From positions 62,001 through 126,000 of the forward strand of contig NZ_JABAIT010000008.1 in assembly GCF_012843265.1 (NCBI RefSeq): a stretch of DNA of 64,000 nt, read 5' to 3'. The DNA is from Bacillus sp. DNRA2 (GTDB taxonomy: Bacteria > Bacillota > Bacilli > Bacillales > Cytobacillaceae). How positions within the stretch are numbered: the stretch's first letter is position 1; every line of letters starts with the position of its first letter. Below the pieces are notes generated by a model. That model saw only the letters and a program-made list of their open reading frames with translations, was not told the DNA's origin and searched no databases. This document shows positions 8,212 through 16,872 of the stretch, piece after piece. The translations under genes were made by a program, and so were the position numbers.

Positions 8212-9450
8212 ATGAAAAAAAGAGTAGTAGTCACAGGGATTGGAGCCATTACTCCACTTGGAAATGATGCTTTTTCAACATGGGAAAACATTAAAAGTGG
8301 CGTTTCCGGTATTGCTCCAATCACTAAATTCGACACAGAAAAGTTTAACGTTAAAGTTGATGGAGAAGTAAAGAACTTTCAACCAGAGGAATTTATGGAC
8401 GCTAAGGAAGCGAAACGAATGGGGCGCTATACCCAGCTAGCTGTCGCTGCAAGTAAAATGGCAATCATGGATGCTGGTGTTCAAATTGGTGAAGATGTTG
8501 ACCCAGAACGTGTTGGTGTATGGATCGGTTCTGGAATTGGCGGCTTGGATGAATTCGAGGCGCAACATAAGCGCTACCTTGATAAAGGACCACGGCGTGT
8601 TAATCCATTTATTATTCCGATGTTAATTCCTGACATGGCTGCAGGGCGTGTATCTATCGAATTGGGCGCAAAGGCAATAAATAACTGCTCGGTAACTGCC
8701 TGTGCCTCTGGATCGAACTCAATTGGTGATGCTTTTCGGGTGATCCAAAACGGTGAGGTTGATATGATGGTAGCGGGTGGTACAGAAGCAGCCATCACGG
8801 AAATGACTTTAGCAGGATTTTCAAATATGACTGCCCTATCAACGAATCCAGACCCCAATACTGCTAGCCGTCCATTCGATAAAAATCGCGATGGATTTGT
8901 CATCGCCGAAGGTTCTGGAATCATTATATTAGAAGAGCTTGAACATGCTCTAGCACGTGGCGCGAAAATTTACGGTGAGATAGTCGGCTATGGTGCAACA
9001 GGTGACGCACATCATATTACAACACCGGCTCCAAATGGTGAAGGTGGACAACGAGCTATGAAGCTTGCTTTAAGCGATGCTGGATTAGCTCCTGAACAGG
9101 TTGATTATATTAATGCACATGGTACAAGTACTTTTTATAATGATCTCTATGAAACGAAAGCGATTAAGGAAGTATTTGGTGACCACGCATATAAACTATC
9201 AGTTAGCTCAACTAAATCAATGACAGGCCATTTATTAGGTGCAGCTGGTGCAATTGAAGCGGTATTTTCTTTATTAGCAATCCAGGATGGTATCATTCCA
9301 CCTACCATTAATTTAGAAAACCCTGATGAAGAACTAGATTTAGATTATGTACCTAATGTAGCGAGAGAGCAGGAAGTAAATATTGTTTTATCGAATTCAC
9401 TAGGATTTGGTGGACATAACGCTTCATTAATTTTTAAAAAATATGAATAA
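8212..9450 (+). CDS. fabF: Beta-ketoacyl-ACP synthase II
   Basis: This is the 412-residue elongation condensing enzyme. Cys164 in [10 protein letters not shown] and the two histidines in NAHGTST and [10 protein letters not shown] form the Cys-His-His site. An upstream in-frame ATG at 8191 exists, but the start at 8212 gives the normal FabF length and has GGGGAG eight bases before it. It lies 47 bases after fabH and is followed by a strong terminator, so the two genes form one FapR-controlled operon. Confidence 0.97.
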   Translation: MKKRVVVTGIGAITPLGNDAFSTWENIKSGVSGIAPITKFDTEKFNVKVDGEVKNFQPEEFMDAKEAKRMGRYTQLAVAASKMAIMDAGVQIGEDVDPERVGVWIGSGIGGLDEFEAQHKRYLDKGPRRVNPFIIPMLIPDMAAGRVSIELGAKAINNCSVTACASGSNSIGDAFRVIQNGEVDMMVAGGTEAAITEMTLAGFSNMTALSTNPDPNTASRPFDKNRDGFVIAEGSGIIILEELEHALARGAKIYGEIVGYGATGDAHHITTPAPNGEGGQRAMKLALSDAGLAPEQVDYINAHGTSTFYNDLYETKAIKEVFGDHAYKLSVSSTKSMTGHLLGAAGAIEAVFSLLAIQDGIIPPTINLENPDEELDLDYVPNVAREQEVNIVLSNSLGFGGHNASLIFKKYE

Positions 9451-9460
9451 ATAAAGATAA

Positions 9461-9502
9461 CCCCGCATTAAACTGGTAAGCAAGTTTAATGCGGGGTTTT
9501 TT
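9461..9502 (+). terminator. Terminator of the fabHF operon
   Basis: CCCCGCATTAAACT and AGTTTAATGCGGGG form a perfect 14-bp stem with an 8-base loop, followed by TTTTTT. It begins ten bases after the fabF stop. Confidence 0.95.
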
Positions 9503-9516
9503 AAGTTATTCTGGCT

Positions 9517-9768
9517 TTATTGTGGCTTCGAAATAGGAAGTCTCTCTTCTACAGGTAAATAGCTCTTTTTGCTTAACACTAAGGGAACTAAAACCGCAAC
9601 AGCCATCGTAATCATAGCCACTTTAAAAGAAACAACTGTCCAAATGGTAATGGATGCTAAAAATATTACAATAAATCCGAGGAGAACCTTGTATTTATTG
9701 AAAAATTCAGTAATTTTTTCTCTCTTTTTTTGCCTCTTATACTCGACAAAATCGATTATCTTATTCAT
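9517..9768 (-). CDS. Small two-segment membrane protein, unknown function
   Basis: The 83-residue protein has a basic N-terminus (FVEYKRQKKREK), then two membrane segments (LLGFIVIFLASITIWTVV and AMITMAVAVLVPLVL) in a hairpin and a polar tail. GAGGGG precedes the ATG at the right distance, so it is probably real. It stands alone, convergent with fabF. No family is recognised. Confidence 0.65.
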   Translation of the reverse strand: MNKIIDFVEYKRQKKREKITEFFNKYKVLLGFIVIFLASITIWTVVSFKVAMITMAVAVLVPLVLSKKSYLPVEERLPISKPQ

Positions 9769-9969
9769 TTCGATCCCCTCAACAATTTCAAATATTTAGA
9801 TATTTTCAGTTAATTATACTTTTACCAACTTTCTATAATTTTGTCAATAGTGTTTTTTAACAACTTTGTGAATTTGGGGCCGCTAAATGTAATGTTAAAC
9901 CCGCAAAATGTTAATACTGTCAGTAATTTTTGAAGGTTTTGTTAACATCGCCATATTGGAAAATAAACA

Positions 9970-9978
9970 TGCTATAAT
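9970..9978 (+). promoter_or_regulatory. Extended -10 promoter of the small gene at 10013
   Basis: TGCTATAAT is an extended -10 (TG-N-TATAAT). No good -35 lies 17 bases upstream, as is common for this promoter type. It is 35 bases before the gene. Confidence 0.6.
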
Positions 9979-10012
9979 GTAATCAAGTCAAATAAACACA
10001 GGAGTGATTGCC

Positions 10013-10204
10013 ATGAACGAGGCAAAGGAAAAATTATTAAAACTAATTAATGAAATTCCAGAAAGTGAAGTAGCTGATGTTTTAGACTTTGCGGAGCGTC
10101 TACCAGAGTTGAATTTATATAAGGAACTTACCAGTGAGGATAAAGAAGTAGATATCCAATATTGGGATAGTGATATTTATGATGAAGTTTGGAAAGATTT
10201 GTAA
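10013..10204 (+). CDS. Small acidic protein, DUF2281-like N-terminus
   Basis: The 63-residue acidic protein begins with amphipathic helices (KEKLLKLINEIPESEVADVL) of the kind seen at the start of DUF2281 proteins and some antitoxins. It ends in an aromatic, acidic tail (QYWDSDIYDEVWKDL). The ATG at 10013 has AGGAG eight bases upstream; a GTG at 10004 overlaps that site and is less likely. It has its own promoter and terminator and no toxin-like partner beside it, so a toxin-antitoxin role is not supported. Confidence 0.6.
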   Translation: MNEAKEKLLKLINEIPESEVADVLDFAERLPELNLYKELTSEDKEVDIQYWDSDIYDEVWKDL

Positions 10205-10240
10205 TCATCTCTATTCCATTACATTACAAAGATTAAAACG

Positions 10241-10272
10241 CGCACAGCATTTATAAAATGCTGTGCGTTTTT
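10241..10272 (+). terminator. Terminator of the small gene at 10013
   Basis: CGCACAGCATTT pairs with AAATGCTGTGCG across a 3-base loop, followed by TTTTTA. Confidence 0.9.
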
Positions 10273-10332
10273 ATATTTACCTTGCTATTTTCTACACTTT
10301 ATAAAGTGATGTATGAATTAATGAATGATAAT

Positions 10333-10373
10333 CCTCGCTCAATCGAAAGATATGACTAAACAAAAATGCGAGG
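10333..10373 (+). promoter_or_regulatory. Inverted repeat that could mask the ribosome binding site of the LysM/GH18 gene
   Basis: CCTCGC (10333-10338) is complementary to GCGAGG (10368-10373), which contains the ribosome binding site of the gene starting at 10381. A 6-bp stem with a 29-base loop is only modestly stable alone. It is reported as a possible translation control element. Confidence 0.3.
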
Positions 10374-10380
10374 TGATTAG

Positions 10381-13300
10381 ATGGAAATCAGAAATGTAAA
10401 ACTCATCCCTGATGGTGATGGATATAAGTTAGTCGTATACGTAAATCAGCCAACAGCAGAATTTGCGATGGAGTTCGGTTCAATAAATCAACAAATAAAA
10501 CCATCGTTTCGACAGGATTTAAAGCAGTTGATTCGTGAAAAGTTTCCCAATCTTAGAGTGACGACTGTTACCATCATGATGGGGACGATGTTAATTGGGT
10601 CATTTCCATTTACTCAGATTGATGTTAAGGCACAGGAGACAAATTCGACCTCCTCAACGCAAAACACCATTGCGAGTTTACCATATATTACATATATCGT
10701 AAAAAGCGGAGATAGCTTATCGAAAATCGCAGCTGCAAACGGGATATCAGTCAGTCAAATTACACAAATTAACCAAATTAATGGAACAACCATTTATGTT
10801 GGACAATTATTAAAATTACCATTTGTAGGATATACGGTTGTAAGCGGGGATTCACTGTCAGTGATCGCCAAGAAATACTACTCTACGGTTGATAGTATTA
10901 AAGCTAAAAATAATTTAACAACTAATGTGATTTTGATTGGACAGCGGTTAATCGTTCCAGTTGTAAATCTTCCTAGTAGTACAGGTAACGTTACAACTAC
11001 AACATCAGCTCCAACGACACAGCCGGTAACTGCACCGGCACAGATCGTTCCAATAGTACCAACAACAACTGAAACAATGGGGCCAACACAGCAAACACCC
11101 GTACTCACTGACTATCGCGTAGTCTCTGGAGATACACTATCAATCATCGCCAAACGCTTTAATACAACTGTCGCAGCAATTAAAACGGAAAATCAGCTAA
11201 CAACTGATTTGATTCGGGTTGGACAAGTGTTAAAAATCCCTGGTCCAACTGCTATTACAAATACTAATACCAGTACGACACCTGTTACTACACCATCCAC
11301 AACTCCGAACGTTGAGCCTGTGCCAGTACCAGCTCCTACTACTGCACCGGCACCAACAAACACTGTACAAAATCAATCTGCTTATATCGTTGTCAGCGGG
11401 GATACTTTAAGTATTATTGCGAAAAAATTCAATACAACCTCAAAAGATATAATGGAGCTGAACAAATTAAACTCTGACCGAATATATATCGGTCAGAAAC
11501 TACTCATTCCCGTTAAAGTAGACGAACCTGTTGTGGCAAAAGATACCAAAGCTCCAAATATGCCAAGTCTTCAGGTGGACTCATTCGCCACTTCCGAAAA
11601 TTTAGATTCATTTATGGTTTCGGGGAAAACTGAAGCTGGAGCACATATCATCTTAACTGTATTTGATGAAATCGGTGGTTTGTTAACAAAACAAATTAAT
11701 GTGGATAATGAAGGAAATTATCAAACCACGATCGATTTAACTTCTCTTAAAGATGGAAATTTATCCATCACGGCGATTAGTGAAGATGTTGCCGGAAATA
11801 AAAGTGTAGCGAATCAAATATCATTTCAAAAAGATACAACTGCTCCAAGTTCACTTACATTTAACCCTTTATTGACAATTAGTCATCAGACGATTAGTAA
11901 TTATGTAGTTTCAGGTAATACAGAACCAAACAGTACTGTCGCTATTTCGGTAACAGATGGCGTAAATACTGTTTCCGAAACTATTCAAGCAGATACTAAC
12001 GGACAATTTTTATTTCATCCAAATCTTAGTGGTTTAGGCGATGGTGAAATTACAATATCAGCAATTCCGCGCGATCAACACGGTAATCTTGGAAACAGTT
12101 TTGTAACCAAGGCTGTAAAGGACACGACTATAATTCCTGTGTCGGCAGTTGAGTTTGAAAATAACGGAAAAATCAATAATGAGAATGTGAAGAACGTTTC
12201 GATTCGAGGAAATAGTGACGAAGATGGCAGCATTGTTTCTATTACTGTTTCTGATGGGGTACATTCGATTACTGAAGAAGCATTAGTGTTAAACTCTCGC
12301 TTTGATAAACAAATTGATTTAGTTAGCTTAAATGACGGTACGCTAAATGTCTCGATTACCCACCGGGATCAAGCCGGAAATATTAGTGACATTGTGACAA
12401 ATACGATTGAAAAGGATACAAAGATTATTGATCCAGTTATTGTTACAAGTAAAGTAGAAAAAACTGCCAATGGTTTATTTTATCGAGTATCTGGTACCGG
12501 TGAAGCTGATTCAACAATTGAATTGACAGTACTAGAACAAACAGGGACTAAGGAATTGCAGCAAGTCATTCAAACAGATCACAACGGAAAGTTTGAACAG
12601 ATCGTTAATATTTCAACAATTTCCAAACCATTTGTAATGATTAAACAAACTGATTCATTTGGGAATCAAACCAATGATTCCATTGTTGGAATTACGAGTT
12701 ATGTCGTCGGAAGCGGGGACACATTATGGGGAATTTCATCGCGCTTAAATATTACCGTCGCCAGCATCAAAGCGCTAAATAATCTTAGTACTGATATGAT
12801 ATTCATTGGTCAGGAATTAAACCTTCCCGTCGTTGCAGGAGTCCAATCTCCAAATATTAATGAGCAGGAATTTTTCAATATGGGTTATTTATATTTTGGT
12901 AATACGCAAAATTATATTGAAGGAATAAATCAAACCGCTAATACGATTAACGTTGTTTCACCTAGCTATTTTGACCTTAATAGCGATGGTTCATTAAAGC
13001 TTACAGCCAATTTTGACCGACAATTTATTGTTTCATCGCAAAGTGCGGGAGTCAGAGTTGTGCCATTTTTAAGTAATCACTGGGACCGAGCAACAGGAGA
13101 AATTGCATTGAAAAATCGCGATCAACTATCAACTCAAATCGCCGAAGCGGTAAAGCTTTATAATTTAGATGGAGTAAATATTGATATTGAAAATGTAACG
13201 GCGGAACATCGTGACGAATATACCGATTTCGTTCGCTTGCTAAGAGAAAAAATCCCACAAAATAAAGAGGTTTCAGTGGCGGTTGCAGCCAATCCTAATG

Positions 13301-13887
13301 GACTAACATCAGGCTGGAATGGTTCTTATGACTATAGTGGCATAGCTAAGTACTCTGATTATCTGATGATTATGGCTTATGATGAAAGCTATCCAGGAAG
13401 TGCAGCTGGACCCATTGCTAGTATAAGTTTTGTTGAAGATTCAATCCAATATGCCATCAGTCAGGGTGTTGACAAGGATCAAATAGTTGTCGGAGTGGGA
13501 CATTATGGGCGTTATTGGAAGGAAGGGACAAGCTATGGTGGTGACGGTATATCAAATAATCAAATCCAAAAAGCTTTGGAATTATATAACGGTACGGTTA
13601 CTTTTGATGAAGCCACTAAGTCAGCCAAAGCTGTTTTTACAATCAAAAAAGGTGACCCTGTGATGACCGTAAGCGGTAAACCACTAACCGAGGGTACCTA
13701 CACGGTTTGGTTTGAAAATTCCGAAGCGATTAAAGCAAAAATTGACCTTATTCATCAATACGATGTAAAGGGTTTGGGGAACTGGAGCATCGGTCAAGAC
13801 AATCCATTGATTTGGAAGGATATCTCAGCATGGCTTCAAGTGGGTTCTACACCTGAAGCGGGTCAGACTACTCTAGGGGGGGAATAG
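10381..13887 (+). CDS. Multi-LysM, Ig-like and GH18 cell-wall protein
   Basis: This large envelope protein has 1168 residues. Residues 1-59 are a small domain (IPDGDGYKLVVYVN at the start) shared with the next gene. Residues 60-80 are a membrane/signal-anchor segment. Four LysM repeats follow at about 105, 150, 243 and 333, separated by Thr/Pro-rich linkers. Residues 390-770 hold four Ig-like repeats of about 95 residues. A fifth LysM lies near 771, and a GH18 domain runs from about 830 to 1150 with DGVNIDIE near 930. In that motif the first middle Asp is Asn, as in spore-cortex SleL/YaaH enzymes, while the catalytic Glu is kept. It probably binds peptidoglycan and cleaves N-acetylglucosaminyl bonds outside the membrane. 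The next gene begins one base after the stop. Confidence 0.88.
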   Translation: MEIRNVKLIPDGDGYKLVVYVNQPTAEFAMEFGSINQQIKPSFRQDLKQLIREKFPNLRVTTVTIMMGTMLIGSFPFTQIDVKAQETNSTSSTQNTIASLPYITYIVKSGDSLSKIAAANGISVSQITQINQINGTTIYVGQLLKLPFVGYTVVSGDSLSVIAKKYYSTVDSIKAKNNLTTNVILIGQRLIVPVVNLPSSTGNVTTTTSAPTTQPVTAPAQIVPIVPTTTETMGPTQQTPVLTDYRVVSGDTLSIIAKRFNTTVAAIKTENQLTTDLIRVGQVLKIPGPTAITNTNTSTTPVTTPSTTPNVEPVPVPAPTTAPAPTNTVQNQSAYIVVSGDTLSIIAKKFNTTSKDIMELNKLNSDRIYIGQKLLIPVKVDEPVVAKDTKAPNMPSLQVDSFATSENLDSFMVSGKTEAGAHIILTVFDEIGGLLTKQINVDNEGNYQTTIDLTSLKDGNLSITAISEDVAGNKSVANQISFQKDTTAPSSLTFNPLLTISHQTISNYVVSGNTEPNSTVAISVTDGVNTVSETIQADTNGQFLFHPNLSGLGDGEITISAIPRDQHGNLGNSFVTKAVKDTTIIPVSAVEFENNGKINNENVKNVSIRGNSDEDGSIVSITVSDGVHSITEEALVLNSRFDKQIDLVSLNDGTLNVSITHRDQAGNISDIVTNTIEKDTKIIDPVIVTSKVEKTANGLFYRVSGTGEADSTIELTVLEQTGTKELQQVIQTDHNGKFEQIVNISTISKPFVMIKQTDSFGNQTNDSIVGITSYVVGSGDTLWGISSRLNITVASIKALNNLSTDMIFIGQELNLPVVAGVQSPNINEQEFFNMGYLYFGNTQNYIEGINQTANTINVVSPSYFDLNSDGSLKLTANFDRQFIVSSQSAGVRVVPFLSNHWDRATGEIALKNRDQLSTQIAEAVKLYNLDGVNIDIENVTAEHRDEYTDFVRLLREKIPQNKEVSVAVAANPNGLTSGWNGSYDYSGIAKYSDYLMIMAYDESYPGSAAGPIASISFVEDSIQYAISQGVDKDQIVVGVGHYGRYWKEGTSYGGDGISNNQIQKALELYNGTVTFDEATKSAKAVFTIKKGDPVMTVSGKPLTEGTYTVWFENSEAIKAKIDLIHQYDVKGLGNWSIGQDNPLIWKDISAWLQVGSTPEAGQTTLGGE

Positions 13888-13888
13888 G

Positions 13889-15298
13889 ATGGATATTTTC
13901 TCAAGCTATCGTTTAATTCCTGACGAAGATGGTTACACGGTTATTCTTTTCTTAAATAAACATGCAACTGAGTTTTCAAGAGAGCTAGACATAACAAACG
14001 CGCAAAATCCGGACACATTGGAACGTTCGGTTGGGCGATATATTGCCGAAAAGTTTCCGAAAAGAATCGTCATCAAAACCGTGCAAGTGATGATTGGGAC
14101 TCTTTTAATATCGACTGTACACATGATGGGTGAAACCCGTCATCATGCAGAAGCAGCTACTAATTCTACACAAACAGCCAATCAAACAACTTATGTTGTT
14201 AAAGCCGGTGATAGTTTGTGGGGAATTTCGAAAACATATGGTGTTAGCGTCGATCAATTAAAAGCTGCGAATGGACTGACGAGTAATATTATTCAAGTAG
14301 GTCAAACGTTATTGATTCCAGGAACAGGAACCGCTTTTGAAGAACCGGCTCCAGCACCACAGCCAGCCGCGATAACTTATACTGTAGTCTCTGGAGATAG
14401 TTTGTGGGCGATTTCGCAAAGATATGGCACGACAGTTGATGCGCTTAGGTCCGCTAATCATTTAACTTCCGATCGATTATTTGTAGGTCAAACATTGATT
14501 ATACCGAGTAGTTCAACTACTCCGTCACCTGCGCCGACACCAACTCCAGCCCCAGCACCAGTACAAACGATTACTTATACAGTCAAAGCGGGTGATACGC
14601 TTTCAGGAATTGCCAAGCTTCATAATACAACGGTTGAAGCGATTAAAAAAAGTAATAACTTAACTACGGATTTAATTAGGGTTGGACAAGTATTGACGAT
14701 TCAAAGTAATACAACTACTCCGCCAACCACGACGACTCCGAGCAATTCTGGCGCAGCGGTGACGATTCAAAAGCAATTACAGGTATTGGGGTATTATTCC
14801 GTACCGACCATGACAGGCAATTATGATAGCGGTACGATAGAAGCCATTAAAACGTTCCAAAGCGATTATGGTTTACCAATAACAGGCACCGGGGATGCAG
14901 CAACGGTGACTGCACTTGAACATGCCATGGTGAAAAAAGGATTAATTCAGGATTCACAAAATTATATTGGAGTTCCCTATTTGTGGGGAGGGACAACACC
15001 GAGCGGCTTTGATTGTTCTGGATTTGTCTATTTTATGTTTAACAAACATGGAGTAAATACGGCTCGGTCTACATCCAGTAATCTATACACACAAGGAGCA
15101 TCGATAACTAAAAGCAAGTTACAGCCTGGAGACCTTGTCTTTTATGCGGTGAATTCACCAGGAGTTATTTCTCATGTTGGTTTTTACGTTGGTAATAACA
15201 AATTTATCTCCGCAACAAGTTCAAACGGGATTCAAATCGTCTCACTAGATAATACTTACTGGTCTAAATACTATGTAGGTGCTAAAAGGGTCTATTAG
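13889..15298 (+). CDS. LysM / peptidoglycan-binding / NlpC-P60 endopeptidase
   Basis: The protein has 469 residues. The first 57 (IPDEDGYTVILFLN) match the N-terminal domain of the preceding gene, and a membrane segment follows at about 58-78. Three LysM repeats start near 100, 162 and 228. A PG_binding_1 domain occupies about 290-350 (LQVLGYYSVPTMTGNYDSGT). The C-terminal 115 residues are NlpC/P60 with the nucleophile in FDCSGF (about Cys376) and the His in ISHVGFY. This family cuts the gamma-D-Glu to diamino acid bond in peptidoglycan stem peptides. The ribosome binding site lies inside the end of the preceding gene, so the two products are probably made together. Confidence 0.92.
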   Translation: MDIFSSYRLIPDEDGYTVILFLNKHATEFSRELDITNAQNPDTLERSVGRYIAEKFPKRIVIKTVQVMIGTLLISTVHMMGETRHHAEAATNSTQTANQTTYVVKAGDSLWGISKTYGVSVDQLKAANGLTSNIIQVGQTLLIPGTGTAFEEPAPAPQPAAITYTVVSGDSLWAISQRYGTTVDALRSANHLTSDRLFVGQTLIIPSSSTTPSPAPTPTPAPAPVQTITYTVKAGDTLSGIAKLHNTTVEAIKKSNNLTTDLIRVGQVLTIQSNTTTPPTTTTPSNSGAAVTIQKQLQVLGYYSVPTMTGNYDSGTIEAIKTFQSDYGLPITGTGDAATVTALEHAMVKKGLIQDSQNYIGVPYLWGGTTPSGFDCSGFVYFMFNKHGVNTARSTSSNLYTQGASITKSKLQPGDLVFYAVNSPGVISHVGFYVGNNKFISATSSNGIQIVSLDNTYWSKYYVGAKRVY

Positions 15299-15337
15299 CA
15301 AACAAAATTTAAGACTACGGTTAAACCTTTATATACG

Positions 15338-15372
15338 GTCATATAAGGCAGGTTTTCTGGTTTTATATGACC
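15338..15372 (+). terminator. Hairpin after the cell-wall hydrolase pair
   Basis: GGTCATATAA and TTATATGACC form a perfect 10-bp inverted repeat with a 15-base loop, 40 bases after the stop. No T run follows, so it may be a weak terminator or an RNA-stabilising hairpin. Confidence 0.4.
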
Positions 15373-15554
15373 ATTCCTCTGCTTTTCTTCACTAATGAAC
15401 TTTCACATTTCCCCATCTTAATAAAATCTTAAGAAATATAGGTCTTTCCATTTCAATCAACTTGAATTATAATCTAACTGTATTAAGAGAAGTAGTACAC
15501 ATAATACACATACATTTTATTTAATGCGCTTCAATACATTTATTTAATATTAAT

Positions 15555-15572
15555 TGATGCTATGTAGCATCA
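15555..15572 (+). promoter_or_regulatory. Palindrome upstream of the GntR gene, candidate operator
   Basis: TGATGCTATGTAGCATCA is a perfect palindrome with 8-base arms and a 2-base centre, ending 15 bases before the GntR start codon. YtrA-type GntR repressors regulate their own operon from palindromes of this sort. A sigma-A-like promoter (TTTCCA-N17-TATAAT) lies roughly 90 bases upstream. Confidence 0.55.
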
Positions 15573-15587
15573 GAATTGGGGGGTTTT

Positions 15588-15977
15588 ATGTTTGAGCTTG
15601 ATTTAAGAAGCCGGAAACCCATTTATGAACAACTGGTAGATAAATTGAAAGAATTGATTATGAATGAGGTCCTTAAGCCAGATGAACAACTGCCGTCAGT
15701 AAGGCAATTAGCAACACAGCTAACAATAAATCCAAACACGATTCAAAAGGCATATCGGGAGCTCGAGGTCCAAGGCTTTATTTACTCTGTCAAAGGGAAA
15801 GGAAGTTTTGTGAACCCAAGCAATGAAACAAAGAATCACGAGAAAATCGCAGAGGTGAAAAAAGAATTGGAAAAGCTGATCCTTGAGGCTCTCTATCTTG
15901 GTGTCCCGGTAGAAGAATTAGTCCAGCTCATTTTGAAGTTAGACAATGCGAAAAAGGGAGGCGACCATATTGATTGA
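15588..15977 (+). CDS. GntR-family repressor, YtrA type
   Basis: The protein has 129 residues. The winged helix-turn-helix covers residues 1-75, with PIYEQLVDKLKELIM, LPSVRQLATQLTINPNTIQK and a wing ending GKGSFV. The short C-terminal tail of two helices is the YtrA subfamily dimerisation region. ATG 15588 follows a run of six G; an upstream in-frame TTG overlaps that site. It is the first gene of a six-gene operon, and by analogy with B. subtilis ytrA it represses the operon until cell-envelope stress relieves it. The inducer is unknown. Confidence 0.9.
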   Translation: MFELDLRSRKPIYEQLVDKLKELIMNEVLKPDEQLPSVRQLATQLTINPNTIQKAYRELEVQGFIYSVKGKGSFVNPSNETKNHEKIAEVKKELEKLILEALYLGVPVEELVQLILKLDNAKKGGDHID

Positions 15978-16872
15978 ACTAAAGCAGGTATGTAAAGCCT
16001 TCGACCGCTCACAAGCAGTCAATCATGTTAATTTATCAATATCAAAAGGCTCTATCTATGGATTGATAGGCTCAAATGGGGCTGGGAAAACAACACTGAT
16101 CAAAATGATTGCGGGAATATATCAAACAGATCTTGGCGCAGTGACAATCGCTGGCCATTCAGTGTTCGAAAATATCAATTTAAAACAAAAGTTGTTTTTT
16201 ATACCAGATCAACCGCAGTTTTTATCGCAATATAATACGAAGCAAATGGCCCGTTTCTATCAAAATATGTATCCATCTTGGAGTGAAGAACGGTTCGAGA
16301 AGCTAACAAAATCATTTGAGCTAAATATTCATAAAAAAATCCAAAGCTTTTCAAAGGGATGGCAACGGCAAATTGCATTTATACTGGCACTTTCAGCTAA
16401 GCCTGAGATTATGATTCTTGATGAACCAATGGATGGACTTGATCCGGTTGTCCGAAAAAAAGTAAAAAATATATTAATTCAGGATGTAGCAGAACGGGAA
16501 ATGACAATATTAATCTCGTCTCATAATCTTCGTGAGATTGAGGATCTTTGTGACCATATCGGAGTACTTCATAAAGGAAAATTGCTGTTAGAAAAGGAAA
16601 TAGATGAATTAAAAGCCGATGTCCATAAAATCCAGGTAGCCTATAAAGGCGGAAGTGTTCCTGAGCAGTTGAAAACGAAGTTTGATATTCTCCATTCAGA
16701 AACAAGAGGAAGTGTACAACTTTATATTGTCAGGGGCAGTGCTGGGTCAATTGAATTGGAATTTGAAAAAACCAACCCTGTCATTTTTGACATATTGCCG
16801 TTGACACTTGAAGAAATCTTTATTTATGAAATGGGGGATATCGGCTATGCAATCAAAAATGTCATCATTTAA
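15970..16872 (+). CDS. ABC transporter ATPase, YtrB-like
   Basis: This 300-residue ATPase has Walker A GSNGAGKTT near residue 36, a signature of the divergent form FSKGWQRQ and Walker B IMILDEPMDGLDP. TTG 15970 is the best start: GGGAGG lies eight bases upstream and the frame overlaps the GntR stop by eight bases, giving translational coupling. An ATG at 15946 lies inside the GntR gene and lacks a site. It should pair with the membrane protein encoded next, whose start lies within the end of this gene. Confidence 0.92.
   Translation: MIELKQVCKAFDRSQAVNHVNLSISKGSIYGLIGSNGAGKTTLIKMIAGIYQTDLGAVTIAGHSVFENINLKQKLFFIPDQPQFLSQYNTKQMARFYQNMYPSWSEERFEKLTKSFELNIHKKIQSFSKGWQRQIAFILALSAKPEIMILDEPMDGLDPVVRKKVKNILIQDVAEREMTILISSHNLREIEDLCDHIGVLHKGKLLLEKEIDELKADVHKIQVAYKGGSVPEQLKTKFDILHSETRGSVQLYIVRGSAGSIELEFEKTNPVIFDILPLTLEEIFIYEMGDIGYAIKNVII

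Noticed and set aside
10013-10204. Toxin-antitoxin system suggested by the DUF2281-like protein
   Set aside because: No second small gene lies beside it; the gene has its own promoter and terminator.
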